The notes beneath the pieces were generated by a model. It was not told the origin of the DNA. It was given only the letters and a program-made list of their open reading frames with translations, and ran no database searches. A stretch of 37,501 nucleotides of DNA, taken from an uncultured Pseudomonadales bacterium (GTDB lineage: Bacteria > Pseudomonadota > Gammaproteobacteria > Pseudomonadales > Azotimanducaceae). Of the stretch, positions 9,741 through 17,767 are shown in pieces. The first letter of the stretch is position 1; every line of letters begins with the position of its first letter. A program made the translations under genes and the position numbers. The stretch spans positions 1 to 37,501 of the forward strand of contig CAJJAX010000014.1 of NCBI GenBank assembly GCA_905182155.1. Reading direction: 5' to 3'.

Positions 9741-11204
9741 ATGTCGTCAGCATGCGTTCTCGCCCAAGCTGTCATTGGCTTAACCGCTCAAACGATTGAG
9801 ATAGAAGCCACCATCAGCAATGGCTTACCGCAAATCAATATCGTTGGCATGAGTGAACATCGCGCCAAACACTGTCGAGAGCGCATCCGCTCTGCCATCG
9901 AGCACTCCGGGTTTAAAGTGCCTGACCGACGCATTGTGGTGAACCTCGCGCCCAGCGATGTGGCTAAGGAACATGCGGGCTTTGACCTGCCCATGGCACT
10001 GTCGATTCTCATTGCCAGCCAACAACTCCAAGCGGAACGATTCAAAGGACTTTGCGCCATGGGAGAATTGAGCCTGACAGGGGACGTTAGAGCCGTGCCA
10101 GGACTATTGATCGCGGCCCTGGCCTGCCAAAAACAAGGCCTCACGCTGCTGCGTTCGAATCAAGCCCAGATGGGCTCAGGCCCTGGTCTCGGCCCTTGCC
10201 TGGTCGTCAATCAACTGGCAGATCTGAAATTACCGTTAAAGCCAACAACGCCGCCGAAGGCTGACGTGCGCGTTGAACCCAATCCAAACGGATTATCCCT
10301 TGATGATATCAAAGGACAATCAACCGCAAAGCGCGCGTTGATCATTGCTGCCACAGGCGGCCATCACCTCCTGCTGTTCGGCCCGCCCGGGTCCGGTAAA
10401 ACCATGCTGGCCAAACGGATGCTCGGACTCATGGCCCCCATGACCGAGCAAGAGGCGGTAGAAGTCGCTTGTATTCAATCGGTAACCGCCGGAACGTTAC
10501 CCGGGCCGCCGATCGAGCGGCCCTTTCGTGAAGTGCATCACTCGACCTCTGCTGCGGCATTAATTGGCGGTGGCAGTCCACCGAGGCCCGGCGAAATTAC
10601 CTTGGCTCATCTCGGTGTCCTACTGCTCGATGAGCTGCCAGAGTTTTCACATTCGGTAATGAACCAACTTAGGCAACCCCTTGAAAGCGGCAGCATCGAC
10701 ATCAGTCGGGCACACTACAGAGTTCGATTCCCTGCGAACTTCCAATTGATCGCTGCCATGAACCCCTGTCCTTGCGGATGGCTCGGCAGTCGAAGGCCTT
10801 GCCGTTGTTCGGTTGAACAGATTACTCGGTATCGAAATCGGATTTCAGGGCCGATTCTGGATCGAATTGACCTTCAGGTTGAAGTCCCAGCCCTAGATCC
10901 GGAAACCCTTCTTCAGGCTGCTCCGCAAACCAGCTGGGTTGAGCACCACAGAGCAGCGGCCCAAATCAAGAAGGCCCGTGCTTTTAGGTCAGAACGATTG
11001 CAAGCTTCGTCGTTGCCGCATGCCAGCGAACCCATGGATGCCGGGGCAACGCAGTTTCTAGTGCGCGCCGCTCAAAACCTGCATTTTTCAGCCCGGGCGA
11101 TTCAAAAATTAATTCATGTCGGCCGAACAATTGCGGATCTTGATTGCGCAACGATCATCACTAGATCGCAGTTAGAAGAGGCCCTAATGCTTCGGCAAAG
11201 CTAG
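9741..11204 (+). CDS. comM: ComM/YifB family AAA+ ATPase (Mg-chelatase-like)
   Basis: ComM is a hexameric branch-migration helicase that promotes integration of transformed DNA. The N-terminal domain has NGLPQINIVGMSEHRAKHC and RIVVNLAPSDVAKEHAGFDL; the AAA+ core has Walker A GPPGSGKTMLAKRM, Walker B VLLLDELPEF, and AAMNPCPCGW followed by a Cys-rich loop; the C-terminal part has FSARAIQKLIHVGRTIADLD. The start MSSACVLAQAVIGL at 9741 follows TGGAG; an ATG at 9687 would add 18 unrelated residues. The length of 487 residues is slightly short of the usual 500. With dprA in the same window, it points to at least part of a natural transformation machinery. Confidence 0.93.
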   Translation: MSSACVLAQAVIGLTAQTIEIEATISNGLPQINIVGMSEHRAKHCRERIRSAIEHSGFKVPDRRIVVNLAPSDVAKEHAGFDLPMALSILIASQQLQAERFKGLCAMGELSLTGDVRAVPGLLIAALACQKQGLTLLRSNQAQMGSGPGLGPCLVVNQLADLKLPLKPTTPPKADVRVEPNPNGLSLDDIKGQSTAKRALIIAATGGHHLLLFGPPGSGKTMLAKRMLGLMAPMTEQEAVEVACIQSVTAGTLPGPPIERPFREVHHSTSAAALIGGGSPPRPGEITLAHLGVLLLDELPEFSHSVMNQLRQPLESGSIDISRAHYRVRFPANFQLIAAMNPCPCGWLGSRRPCRCSVEQITRYRNRISGPILDRIDLQVEVPALDPETLLQAAPQTSWVEHHRAAAQIKKARAFRSERLQASSLPHASEPMDAGATQFLVRAAQNLHFSARAIQKLIHVGRTIADLDCATIITRSQLEEALMLRQS

Positions 11205-11223
11205 CCGGCGCGAGCCCTCAGTC

Positions 11224-11631
11224 TTATTGGACAGACGCTACCATGTAATCGACCACCGCCCGAATATCGTCATCTGAGCAATCAAAGCACATCCCGCGTG
11301 CTGGCATAGCAGGCGCGAGCCCATTGATACCGCTGGCGTAGAGGACATCCATGCCTTTTTCAAGACGCGGCGCCCATTGCTCCGAATTTGCTAAGGTTGG
11401 CGCCCCGGCAATACCAAGGTCGTGACAGGTTGCGCAGCTGCGCTTATAAATCGCATCCGGTGCTTCTGATCCAGAACTCGCGACCGACGTTGTTTGGGTT
11501 ACTGCACAGGTATCGCCCTGTAGACAAACCTCACCAACCTTATGAATTCGGGCGATAATTTCATCGTCTATTGGCCCCGCAAATGCGAGGATGGAAATGA
11601 ACGCAATTGGCAGCATTAGCAGTTTTTTCAT
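11224..11631 (-). CDS. Periplasmic cytochrome c5 family protein
   Basis: 135 residues with a cleavable signal peptide (MKKLLMLPIAFISILAFA) and one haem-attachment site CATCH in YKRSCATCHDLGIAGAPTL. A C-terminal CFDC, as in cytochrome c5 where such cysteines form a disulfide, and PAMPARGM supplying a likely Met ligand, support class c5. It is a probable electron carrier in the periplasm, feeding oxidases such as the cox complex encoded further along. It lies downstream of the IMP dehydrogenase gene on the same strand, 51 bases away, with no clear terminator between them. Confidence 0.9.
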   Translation of the reverse strand: MKKLLMLPIAFISILAFAGPIDDEIIARIHKVGEVCLQGDTCAVTQTTSVASSGSEAPDAIYKRSCATCHDLGIAGAPTLANSEQWAPRLEKGMDVLYASGINGLAPAMPARGMCFDCSDDDIRAVVDYMVASVQ

Positions 11632-11682
11632 CGAAGCCGGTCCTTTGGAAAATTCGCGCGTGGAGTATATCCGAAAATACAG

Positions 11683-13212
11683 TTAGTTACCCCAGTCGGA
11701 TTCATCAACATCACGATTCCCAGAGAACTTAAAGACATTTGAAGTCCCGGACTCAACGATGGATTGTTCAGACACTAAGGTAATGATCGCTTGATCTTCA
11801 AAAGCCTTTAAGGAATCTGCCCCAAGGTTGATCATGGTGCTTTTTAGCTTGTGAAGCGTCGTCTCTAAGACTTCCGCCGTTGAACCAATTAAAGGAACAA
11901 AGGCGTCGACCCCCTCTTCGAACATCATCTTTCGACTGCTCATGCCCTCGCTGTAGCGCTGCCAATTTTGTGCTCGAACGGTACCCTCACCCCAGTAGGG
12001 CTTATACATCTGCCCATTGATCGATATTTTTGACGTCGGGCTTTCCTCTGTCATGGCAAAGTAGCGACCCATCATCACAAAATCCGCCCCCATGGCCAAC
12101 GCCATGACGACTTGCGTGTCGTTGGCCAAACCGCCATCTGAACAAATTGGGATATAGATACCGGTTTCTTCATAGTACGCATCGCGCCGGGCAACGACCT
12201 CGAGCAGGGCGGATGCCTGGCCCCGACCAATCCCTTTTTGTTCTCGCGTGATACAGATCGACCCACCCCCGATGCCAACCTTGATGAAGTCCACCAGCCC
12301 AGACAACGCCAGATAATCGAAGCCCTCCGCTGACACCACGTTGCCACCGCCGATCACCACCTCTGAGCCAAAGTGCGCTCTGATCCAAGTCAAACCATCC
12401 ATCTGAAACTCTGTAAACCCATCGGATGAGTCAAAACACAACGCATCGGCGCCGGCCGCCACCAGCGCTGGCACGCGCTGCTCGTAATCATGGGTATTGA
12501 TCGCAGCCCCAACCCGCAACCGCTTGCCTTCATCCAACAACTCCAGCGGATGCCTCTGATGATCGACATAATCCTTTTTAAAAACCAATGCCGACAACTG
12601 GCCTGCTGCCGTTAATATCGGCAGGCAATCCTTCTTATGACGATGTAACAGCCGATTCGCCTCTCTAAGAGAAATCCCTTCAACCCCGAAGATGACATCG
12701 ACTTTAGGGGTCATATGGTCTTTAACGAGATTCTGAAGGTCATCCTCAAACTCCCAAAAATCCTGGTCCGTAATCAAACCCAAAAACTCGCCCTGGGATG
12801 ACCCGTCACGGGTCACGGGAATCGTCGAATGTCCGCTACGCGTCATCAGCTCGAGCACCTCTTGCAAGCTGGCGCCCGGCTGAATATTGGCGCCGCTCAC
12901 CACAAAGCCCGCTTTATGTGCCTTGACCTTTTGAACCATGTCGACCTGGCTTTCGATACTTTGCGAACAGAAAATCATGCTCATCCCGCCCTGGCGGGCC
13001 AACGCAATGGACAGGTCCACACCAGACACCGCCTGCATACAGGCTGATACAATCGGAATGTTAATGGACAGAGATCCGATGGCCCCATTGTCCGATCGGG
13101 ACAGAGGCGCCGATAAATCGATTCGATCAATATGCTGTTCGCGACGCGTCAGCCGAGGCAGCAACAAGTACTCACCAAACGTTCGTGAAATATCATCAAG
13201 AATCTTGGCCAT
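11683..13212 (-). CDS. guaB: IMP dehydrogenase, long uncommon class
   Basis: Oxidises IMP to XMP, the first committed step to GMP. The 509-residue protein has a TIM barrel interrupted by a CBS-domain pair (about residues 97-210), the catalytic Cys320 in VGIGGGSICITREQKGIGRG, PICSDGG for phosphate binding and a flap with YWGEGTVRAQNWQRY. The start SRTFGEYLLLPRLT and the GGGSICITREQKGIGRG loop match, from memory, the IMP dehydrogenase type known from Firmicutes and Bacteroidetes, not the roughly 488-residue gammaproteobacterial GuaB whose loop reads GPGSICTTR. No guaA is adjacent. AGGAG precedes the ATG. It may be a second or horizontally acquired copy, or the only one; the window cannot tell. 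Confidence 0.88.
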   Translation of the reverse strand: MAKILDDISRTFGEYLLLPRLTRREQHIDRIDLSAPLSRSDNGAIGSLSINIPIVSACMQAVSGVDLSIALARQGGMSMIFCSQSIESQVDMVQKVKAHKAGFVVSGANIQPGASLQEVLELMTRSGHSTIPVTRDGSSQGEFLGLITDQDFWEFEDDLQNLVKDHMTPKVDVIFGVEGISLREANRLLHRHKKDCLPILTAAGQLSALVFKKDYVDHQRHPLELLDEGKRLRVGAAINTHDYEQRVPALVAAGADALCFDSSDGFTEFQMDGLTWIRAHFGSEVVIGGGNVVSAEGFDYLALSGLVDFIKVGIGGGSICITREQKGIGRGQASALLEVVARRDAYYEETGIYIPICSDGGLANDTQVVMALAMGADFVMMGRYFAMTEESPTSKISINGQMYKPYWGEGTVRAQNWQRYSEGMSSRKMMFEEGVDAFVPLIGSTAEVLETTLHKLKSTMINLGADSLKAFEDQAIITLVSEQSIVESGTSNVFKFSGNRDVDESDWGN

Positions 13213-13428
13213 CAGGCGCTCCTAAACATTGATTCAGATCGGACCGATGGGTCCAATCAATGAGGTGGGGGTGGATTTTATTTCGCGCAGAAACTCGGCG
13301 AGGGAGGCCCCTCAAAGACAAACGGTAACGTTTTAAAACTGGTTTCTTAGGCGCCATGACGAATTTTATTCGAAGGGCCTGCGCAATTCAATGCAGCGCG
13401 GGCTATGCCGTGCATTTTTACAGGGTGC

Positions 13429-15003
13429 TTAGCGCGCAGGCTGGCGCAACCGGTCAGCAAGCTGGTGCTTTAAAATCTTTCCCGAGGGGGCGGCAGGCAA
13501 ATGGTCAAGCACCTGGATTTCATCCGGCAACTTATAACCGGCCAAGCTAGATCGCAGTTGTTGGTTGACCCAAACAAGATCAAGGGCGAGCCCTGGTGGG
13601 CTGGTTTGTACAAAGGCCACAATTCGCTCATTGCCCGTAACCGCTTGCCCCATCACCGCCGCCTGAATAATCTCAGGCAGCCTCAGCAACGCCGCTTCAA
13701 CTTCAGGCGGATACACGTTGAAGCCATTTTTAATAATGAGTTCTTTAATTCGACCCACAATCTCCAGGGCCCCATGGATATTAATTCGGGCTAAATCACC
13801 CGTTGCCAACCAGCCATCGCTCAAAATCGCTTTGGTTTGTACTGCATCTCGATAGTATCCCGCCATAATGTTGGGCCCTCGAACTTGGAGTTCACCAATC
13901 CCATCACCTGACCCTAAGGAATCAATAATTTGATAGTCAACGCCCGGAATCACAAAGCCGACCGAGGTATCCGTCAACGGCGCATAGAGCCGGGTCTGGG
14001 CAATAGTGGGCCCAGATTCCGTCAGCCCATAACCGTTGTGCAAGGGTAAACCAAAGCGTTCCTCGACGGCTGTTTTCAAGGTCGGGTCAAGCGGTGCACC
14101 ACCCGAAAACATAAAGCGCAGAAAAGGATACCGCGAGGACGGGTCCGCATCACGGCTGACCAATTGGGTATACATTGCCGGCACGCCTAGAAACCCGGTA
14201 ATTGATGCGTCAACTAACCGCGCCAAAACCGCCTCAGCGGAAAATTTGGCCATTAACTCGAGACTCGCACCCTGAGCAAGGACCGAGCAAAGCACCGCTG
14301 ACAACCCAAACGCATGGGATAGGGGCAGTGCCGTCAACACCCGATCTGCCCGGCCAAGGCCACGCAACTTACCGGAGACCAATCCGGTAAACATCAAATT
14401 TAGATGCGTGAGCATGACCCCTTTCGGGGCACCCGTGGTGCCGGTTGTGTAAATCATCACGGCAACATTCTCAGCAAGCGGGTGGTTGTCTCGATCCGTG
14501 ATTGATGACTGAGCGTCATCAGACCAATGAAGCCCGAGTGCCGATAATAGGCCTGTCGTCAAAAGGTTTTGTATGAGATTGGAGATCGGCGTGGCCACTG
14601 CCGTAATGACCGCAAGCGGTAGCGCGTGGGCAATAATTTTTTGACGCTCGAATTCGGACAATCTAGGACTAATGACAACGGCCGATGCGCCAAGACGATT
14701 GAGGGCCAAGAAACTTAAGACAACACCCAAACCATTTTCTAATTCGAGCACAACCCGGTTGCCCGGACGAACGCCTAGATTCTTAAATTCTTCAGACAGC
14801 GCAAAACTCAGTTGCGCGACCGCGCCATAAGACAATGCTTGCTGGTCTGCGCTTAGACAGCGGGCGTGCGGATCAAGGCGTGCCCAATGCTCAACAGCGG
14901 CAATGGGCGTGACGAAAACCTGCGCGGCGATGTCAGCAGTTGCGGTTCCAAGCACAGCCTCATCAGCCGCTCGGATTTCTTCAGGCTGCCAGCAGTGACT
15001 CAT
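13429..15003 (-). CDS. AMP-dependent acyl-CoA synthetase/ligase
   Basis: 524-residue member of the ANL adenylating superfamily. The P-loop-like A3 motif is YTTGTTGAPKGVMLTH, followed by NGYGLTESGPT (A5), GWLATGDLARI (A7), GRIKELIIKNGFNVYPPEVE (A8) and the catalytic Lys of PSGKILKHQL (A10). It activates a carboxylic acid as an acyl-AMP and then a CoA thioester; the chain length or aromatic nature of the substrate cannot be read from the sequence. It lies 12 bases downstream of dsbA and probably shares its transcript. The 216-base gap to the IMP dehydrogenase start shows no gene. Confidence 0.88.
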   Translation of the reverse strand: MSHCWQPEEIRAADEAVLGTATADIAAQVFVTPIAAVEHWARLDPHARCLSADQQALSYGAVAQLSFALSEEFKNLGVRPGNRVVLELENGLGVVLSFLALNRLGASAVVISPRLSEFERQKIIAHALPLAVITAVATPISNLIQNLLTTGLLSALGLHWSDDAQSSITDRDNHPLAENVAVMIYTTGTTGAPKGVMLTHLNLMFTGLVSGKLRGLGRADRVLTALPLSHAFGLSAVLCSVLAQGASLELMAKFSAEAVLARLVDASITGFLGVPAMYTQLVSRDADPSSRYPFLRFMFSGGAPLDPTLKTAVEERFGLPLHNGYGLTESGPTIAQTRLYAPLTDTSVGFVIPGVDYQIIDSLGSGDGIGELQVRGPNIMAGYYRDAVQTKAILSDGWLATGDLARINIHGALEIVGRIKELIIKNGFNVYPPEVEAALLRLPEIIQAAVMGQAVTGNERIVAFVQTSPPGLALDLVWVNQQLRSSLAGYKLPDEIQVLDHLPAAPSGKILKHQLADRLRQPAR

Positions 15004-15015
15004 TCGATCTCGGCG

Positions 15016-15654
15016 TTATTGGCGTTCTAAATCGATGAGATACTCAGCAACTTTCAGCATCTCTTGAGTGCTGCCTGCAGAACCCGCTTCAATACGATAC
15101 TTCCCCTGCACGATAAGCGTTGGCACCCCTGTGGCACGATAGGCACGGCCCCGAGCATCTGCCATTCGCAAGCTTGAGGTGACCCCAAAACTATTAAAGA
15201 CCTTAACAAAGGCTAACGGATCAACCCCGAGCTCTGATAAGAACTCTGCCATATCTTCTGGACTTCGGATATTCCGCCGCTTTAAGTGGATGGCATTAAA
15301 GATTTCGAGGTGCATTTTATCCAGGAGATCCATGGCGAGCAGGGTGTAGTAAGTCTGAGCCAGCAACGTGTACCCCTGATTCCACATCGCAGGCGTTCGC
15401 GTAAACGTCACATCCTCTGGCAACGTCGCGACCCACGCGCCCAATATTGGCTCGAACTGATAACAATGGTTACACCCGTAAGAGAAGTATTCCGTTACTT
15501 CAATGCCCTTGGTGCTCACCACGACCGGCGTCGGCAATTCAAAGTAGTGGACCCCAGCCTCGTACTCAGCCTGAGCACTGACGCTAAACAGCGCCAACAT
15601 GAGCGCAGGCACGACCGCGAACCGCTTAATTCCGAAGAGGATTGATTGACTCAT
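15016..15654 (-). CDS. dsbA: Thiol:disulfide interchange protein DsbA
   Basis: Periplasmic oxidant that introduces disulfides into exported proteins and is reoxidised by DsbB. A signal peptide (ALMLALFSVSAQA) is followed by the thioredoxin fold with an inserted helical domain. The active site is Cys61-Asn-His-Cys64 in YGCNHCYQFEP, and the cis-Pro loop is TGVPTLIV. Most DsbA proteins have CPHC; Asn in the second position is uncommon and may shift the redox potential. Cytochrome c4 lies directly upstream on the same strand with a 43-base gap, as in pseudomonads, where the cytochrome, dsbA and engB are neighbours. Confidence 0.94.
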   Translation of the reverse strand: MSQSILFGIKRFAVVPALMLALFSVSAQAEYEAGVHYFELPTPVVVSTKGIEVTEYFSYGCNHCYQFEPILGAWVATLPEDVTFTRTPAMWNQGYTLLAQTYYTLLAMDLLDKMHLEIFNAIHLKRRNIRSPEDMAEFLSELGVDPLAFVKVFNSFGVTSSLRMADARGRAYRATGVPTLIVQGKYRIEAGSAGSTQEMLKVAEYLIDLERQ

Positions 15655-15697
15655 TTTGAACTCCTGTTAATCCGACTGACTGAACGACCGGGCCTTG

Positions 15698-16303
15698 TTA
15701 TGGTCTCAGGCCCGCGATGTAAGATGACACAGCTTTAATTTCTGGATCGCTCAGGTCCATGGCAGAAATGCGCATCATTTTGCTATCCCCATCGTTCCCG
15801 CGGGCACCCGATCGAAAGGCCTTCAATTGCGCTTCCGTATACTCAGCCCATTGGCCTGCGAGCATTGGGAACTTTGCCAAACCATTACCCTGACCCGTGG
15901 GCGAGTGACAGCCGGTGCAGGCCGCCACTTTTTTTCGAGCAATCCCCGCCTTATATATCGACTCACCTAAGGCAACAAGGGCAGGGTCCGCGGCCCCTTG
16001 GGCCGGCGCTTGGGCCGCATAATACGTGGCCAAATCCGCAAGATCCTGAGGCTTCAATCCATCCAGAATTCCCGTCATCAGCACGGCGCTCCGAGCGCCC
16101 GACTGGATATCAACCAGTTGCTTATACAGATAGGACTCACTTTGACCCGCAATATTAGGAAAACTTCCCGCTGGGCTGTTACCGTCTGTACCGTGGCAGG
16201 CAACACAAGTTGCCGTTAGTCCTTCTCCACGCGTCACATCGCCCGCGGCAAGCACGCCGGCACTCACGAGAACAAGACCAAGCGTCATTATCAATTTATA
16301 CAT
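15698..16303 (-). CDS. Dihaem cytochrome c4
   Basis: 201 residues with a signal peptide (LIMTLGLVLVSAGVLA) and two cytochrome c domains. Each has one haem site, CVACH and CTGCH, and a downstream Met (near MTGILDGL and KMMRISAMDL) as the likely second axial ligand. Cytochrome c4 is a periplasmic, membrane-associated electron donor to terminal oxidases, consistent with the caa3-type oxidase genes at 24956-29253. It is the first gene of a likely c4-dsbA-acyl-CoA synthetase transcript, driven by the promoter at 16392-16420, and is divergent from engB. Confidence 0.93.
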   Translation of the reverse strand: MYKLIMTLGLVLVSAGVLAAGDVTRGEGLTATCVACHGTDGNSPAGSFPNIAGQSESYLYKQLVDIQSGARSAVLMTGILDGLKPQDLADLATYYAAQAPAQGAADPALVALGESIYKAGIARKKVAACTGCHSPTGQGNGLAKFPMLAGQWAEYTEAQLKAFRSGARGNDGDSKMMRISAMDLSDPEIKAVSSYIAGLRP

Positions 16304-16391
16304 GGCACACCTTCGTTTAACGTTACCGAGTCAACCCGGAGAATTGCTTTAAATCAGCTCCGACTAAAGCGCGTCACTCAGCGGATGCGCT

Positions 16392-16420
16392 ATTATATCT
16401 GAAACCGTCTAGCGTGACAC
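16392..16420 (-). promoter_or_regulatory. Sigma-70 promoter for the cytochrome c4-dsbA transcript
   Basis: On the minus strand GTGTCA (4 of 6 to consensus) is followed after exactly 17 bases by a perfect TATAAT. The start would be near 16385, giving a leader of about 80 bases. Confidence 0.5.
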
Positions 16421-16442
16421 ATCAGGTCACTAAGTAATCACT

Positions 16443-17039
16443 ATGCAGCAGTTCAATTATCAATCCGCTCAATTTATAACCAGTGCCGCACAAATGAGCC
16501 AGTGCCCGGTCGATGAGGGCGCAGAAGTTGCGTTCTGTGGTCGTTCAAATGCCGGTAAATCGAGCGCCATCAACACCCTAACCCGGCAAAAAAAACTAGC
16601 TCGAACCAGTAAAACACCCGGCAGGACCCAGTTGATCAACTTCTTTGGGATCACCGAGACGACCAGACTGGTGGACCTGCCAGGATACGGCTACGCAAAG
16701 GTCCCCTTAACACTCAAACAATATTGGCAAACCCATCTGGACACCTATTTTCGATCAAGACAGAGTCTAAAAGGCGTCATTTTGCTCACCGATATCCGGC
16801 ACGCGCTCAAACCTTTTGATGAAATGATGTTGCAATGGTCGGAATCTGCTGGGCTACCCATTCATGTCTTGCTCACCAAAGCGGATAAGCTCGCCCGAGG
16901 CGCGCAACAAAATGCACTACTCAAGGTGAATCGAAGTTTGCCAGAACACGCCCAAGCACAAACCTTTTCTGCACCCAATGGCCAAGGCCTAGAGATCCTG
17001 AAGGATGTTTTAGACGGTTGGTTATCGGTTGAGGCATAA
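16443..17039 (+). CDS. engB: Ribosome biogenesis GTPase EngB/YihA (YsxC)
   Basis: 198-residue TRAFAC-class GTPase needed for assembly of the large ribosomal subunit. G1 is [10 protein letters not shown]2 lies in [13 protein letters not shown]3 is DLPGYG, G4 is LLTKADK, and G5 is near FSAPNGQG. Divergent from cytochrome c4/dsbA and convergent with polA, the usual neighbourhood. The sequence coding its last 10 or so residues (from about 17008) appears again, decayed, 441 bases further on as part of a tandem duplication that also covers the following small-RNA locus. Confidence 0.95.
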   Translation: MQQFNYQSAQFITSAAQMSQCPVDEGAEVAFCGRSNAGKSSAINTLTRQKKLARTSKTPGRTQLINFFGITETTRLVDLPGYGYAKVPLTLKQYWQTHLDTYFRSRQSLKGVILLTDIRHALKPFDEMMLQWSESAGLPIHVLLTKADKLARGAQQNALLKVNRSLPEHAQAQTFSAPNGQGLEILKDVLDGWLSVEA

Positions 17040-17043
17040 AAAC

Positions 17044-17168
17044 CACTACCACCGCCACCTGATCCAGGTGGGGCTCGAGACTTCGGTAAAATGGGGAAAA
17101 CCGAAGTTTCTGCCAAAATGTTGAAACACAAATAATCAGACCGAGCAAAGTGGAAATAGTTCCGCAAA
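17044..17168 (-). ncRNA. Candidate small RNA, copy 1 (Spot 42/ErsA position)
   Basis: On the minus strand a TAAAAT box (17180-17175) is followed by about 27 diverged bases and then the 71-base block 17141-17071. That block folds into ACTTCGG/CCGAAGT (17080-17107) with a 14-base loop containing UUUUCCCC. Downstream is a CCACCTG/CAGGTGG hairpin, but the T-run (five T) comes 12 bases later, so the terminator is weaker than in copy 2. It sits between polA and engB on the polA strand, as Spot 42 does in Escherichia coli. The ends are estimates. No sequence identity to Spot 42 or ErsA is claimed. Confidence 0.55.
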
Positions 17169-17336
17169 CCTGAAATTTTAGGAAAATACTTTAGCCGAAG
17201 ACTATCCGCGCCGGACCTCATCGAGACAGCGGACTCAACCCTTGCGGGACCCGCGCTGAACCCAATCGCGGGATTACGCGGCGGATCGGGAATCCTCATC
17301 AGTGCCAAAAAAAGACGGCCGAGGCCCTAAAACGCC

Positions 17337-17430
17337 TTAATGCGCGCCCGTCCAAGCTTTTAAAAACCCCAACTTCAACCTGATGCGGCAGGCTTACGCG
17401 CCGTTGCGCTGCGGATTAAACGGATAAAAA
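17337..17430 (-). pseudogene. Fossil copy of the polA 3' end
   Basis: Read on the minus strand, ATCCGTTTAAT, AGGTTGA.GTTGGGGTTT and GGCGCGCA-like pieces line up in order and spacing with the last 90 or so bases of polA. The copy has an internal TAA and no start. It is the left-unit polA tail left by the tandem duplication. Confidence 0.75.
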
Positions 17431-17448
17431 GGGGGCGCCAGTTTGGAC

Positions 17449-17480
17449 CCTTAGACGGTTTGTGATCGGTCTAGACAAAA
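17449..17480 (+). pseudogene. Fossil copy of the engB 3' end
   Basis: TTAGACGGTT..T.ATCGGT..AG matches the last codons of engB (LDGWLSVEA) 441 bases upstream, now with stop codons. It directly follows the polA fossil, marking the junction between the two duplicated units. Confidence 0.65.
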
Positions 17481-17599
17481 AAAACCCCACTCGTAATGGG
17501 GATTACGAGCGGGGCTCGAGACTTCGGTAAAATGGGGAAAACCGAAGTTTCTGCCGAAACGTTGAAACACAAATAATCAGACTGATCACGATATCCATA
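17473..17599 (-). ncRNA. Candidate small RNA, copy 2 (Spot 42/ErsA position)
   Basis: Same architecture as copy 1: a TAAAAT box on the minus strand (17611-17606), a diverged 5' part, the 71-base block 17582-17512 (69 of 71 bases identical to copy 1), and the hairpin with arms 17521-17527 and 17542-17548. A strong intrinsic terminator with eight T follows immediately, so the predicted RNA is about 125 bases with a defined 3' end. The single-stranded U- and C-rich loop could pair with G-rich ribosome sites. The 5' end is inferred; no good -35 box is visible. Confidence 0.65.
17477..17514 (-). terminator. Intrinsic terminator of sRNA copy 2 / polA
   Basis: On the minus strand CCCC-G-CTCGTAAT, a CCCC loop, ATTACGAG-T-GGGG and then eight T. 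The stem has 8 perfect pairs, one mismatch and 4 more G-C pairs. It lies 255 bases past the polA stop, right after the conserved sRNA block. Confidence 0.85.
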
Positions 17600-17767
17600 T
17601 TTTCAATTTTAGAAAAATACTTGATCGAAAGCCCGTCGTGCGCTGGGATCAACGCCACCGTGGCCTAAAATACGACCGGATCCCTGCAGCGTGCAACCGC
17701 ATTTTTTCGGCCGGAGCCTGCAAGTCCTGCCCTTGACCCACAACGATGGACCCAGTCTCAAAACGCC

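Larger units (their letters stand above)
17008..17448. repeat. Tandem duplication, unit 1 (engB tail, sRNA block, decayed polA tail)
   Basis: Unit 1 begins in the real engB 3' end (TTAGACGGTT at 17010), contains the conserved 71-base block 17071-17141, and ends in a decayed copy of the polA 3' end. The matching landmarks of unit 2 lie 441 bases on at the left side and 429 on at the right side (ATTAAACGGATA at 17415 versus 17844). The difference is mostly explained by a 10-base length change after the 71-base block. Confidence 0.85.
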
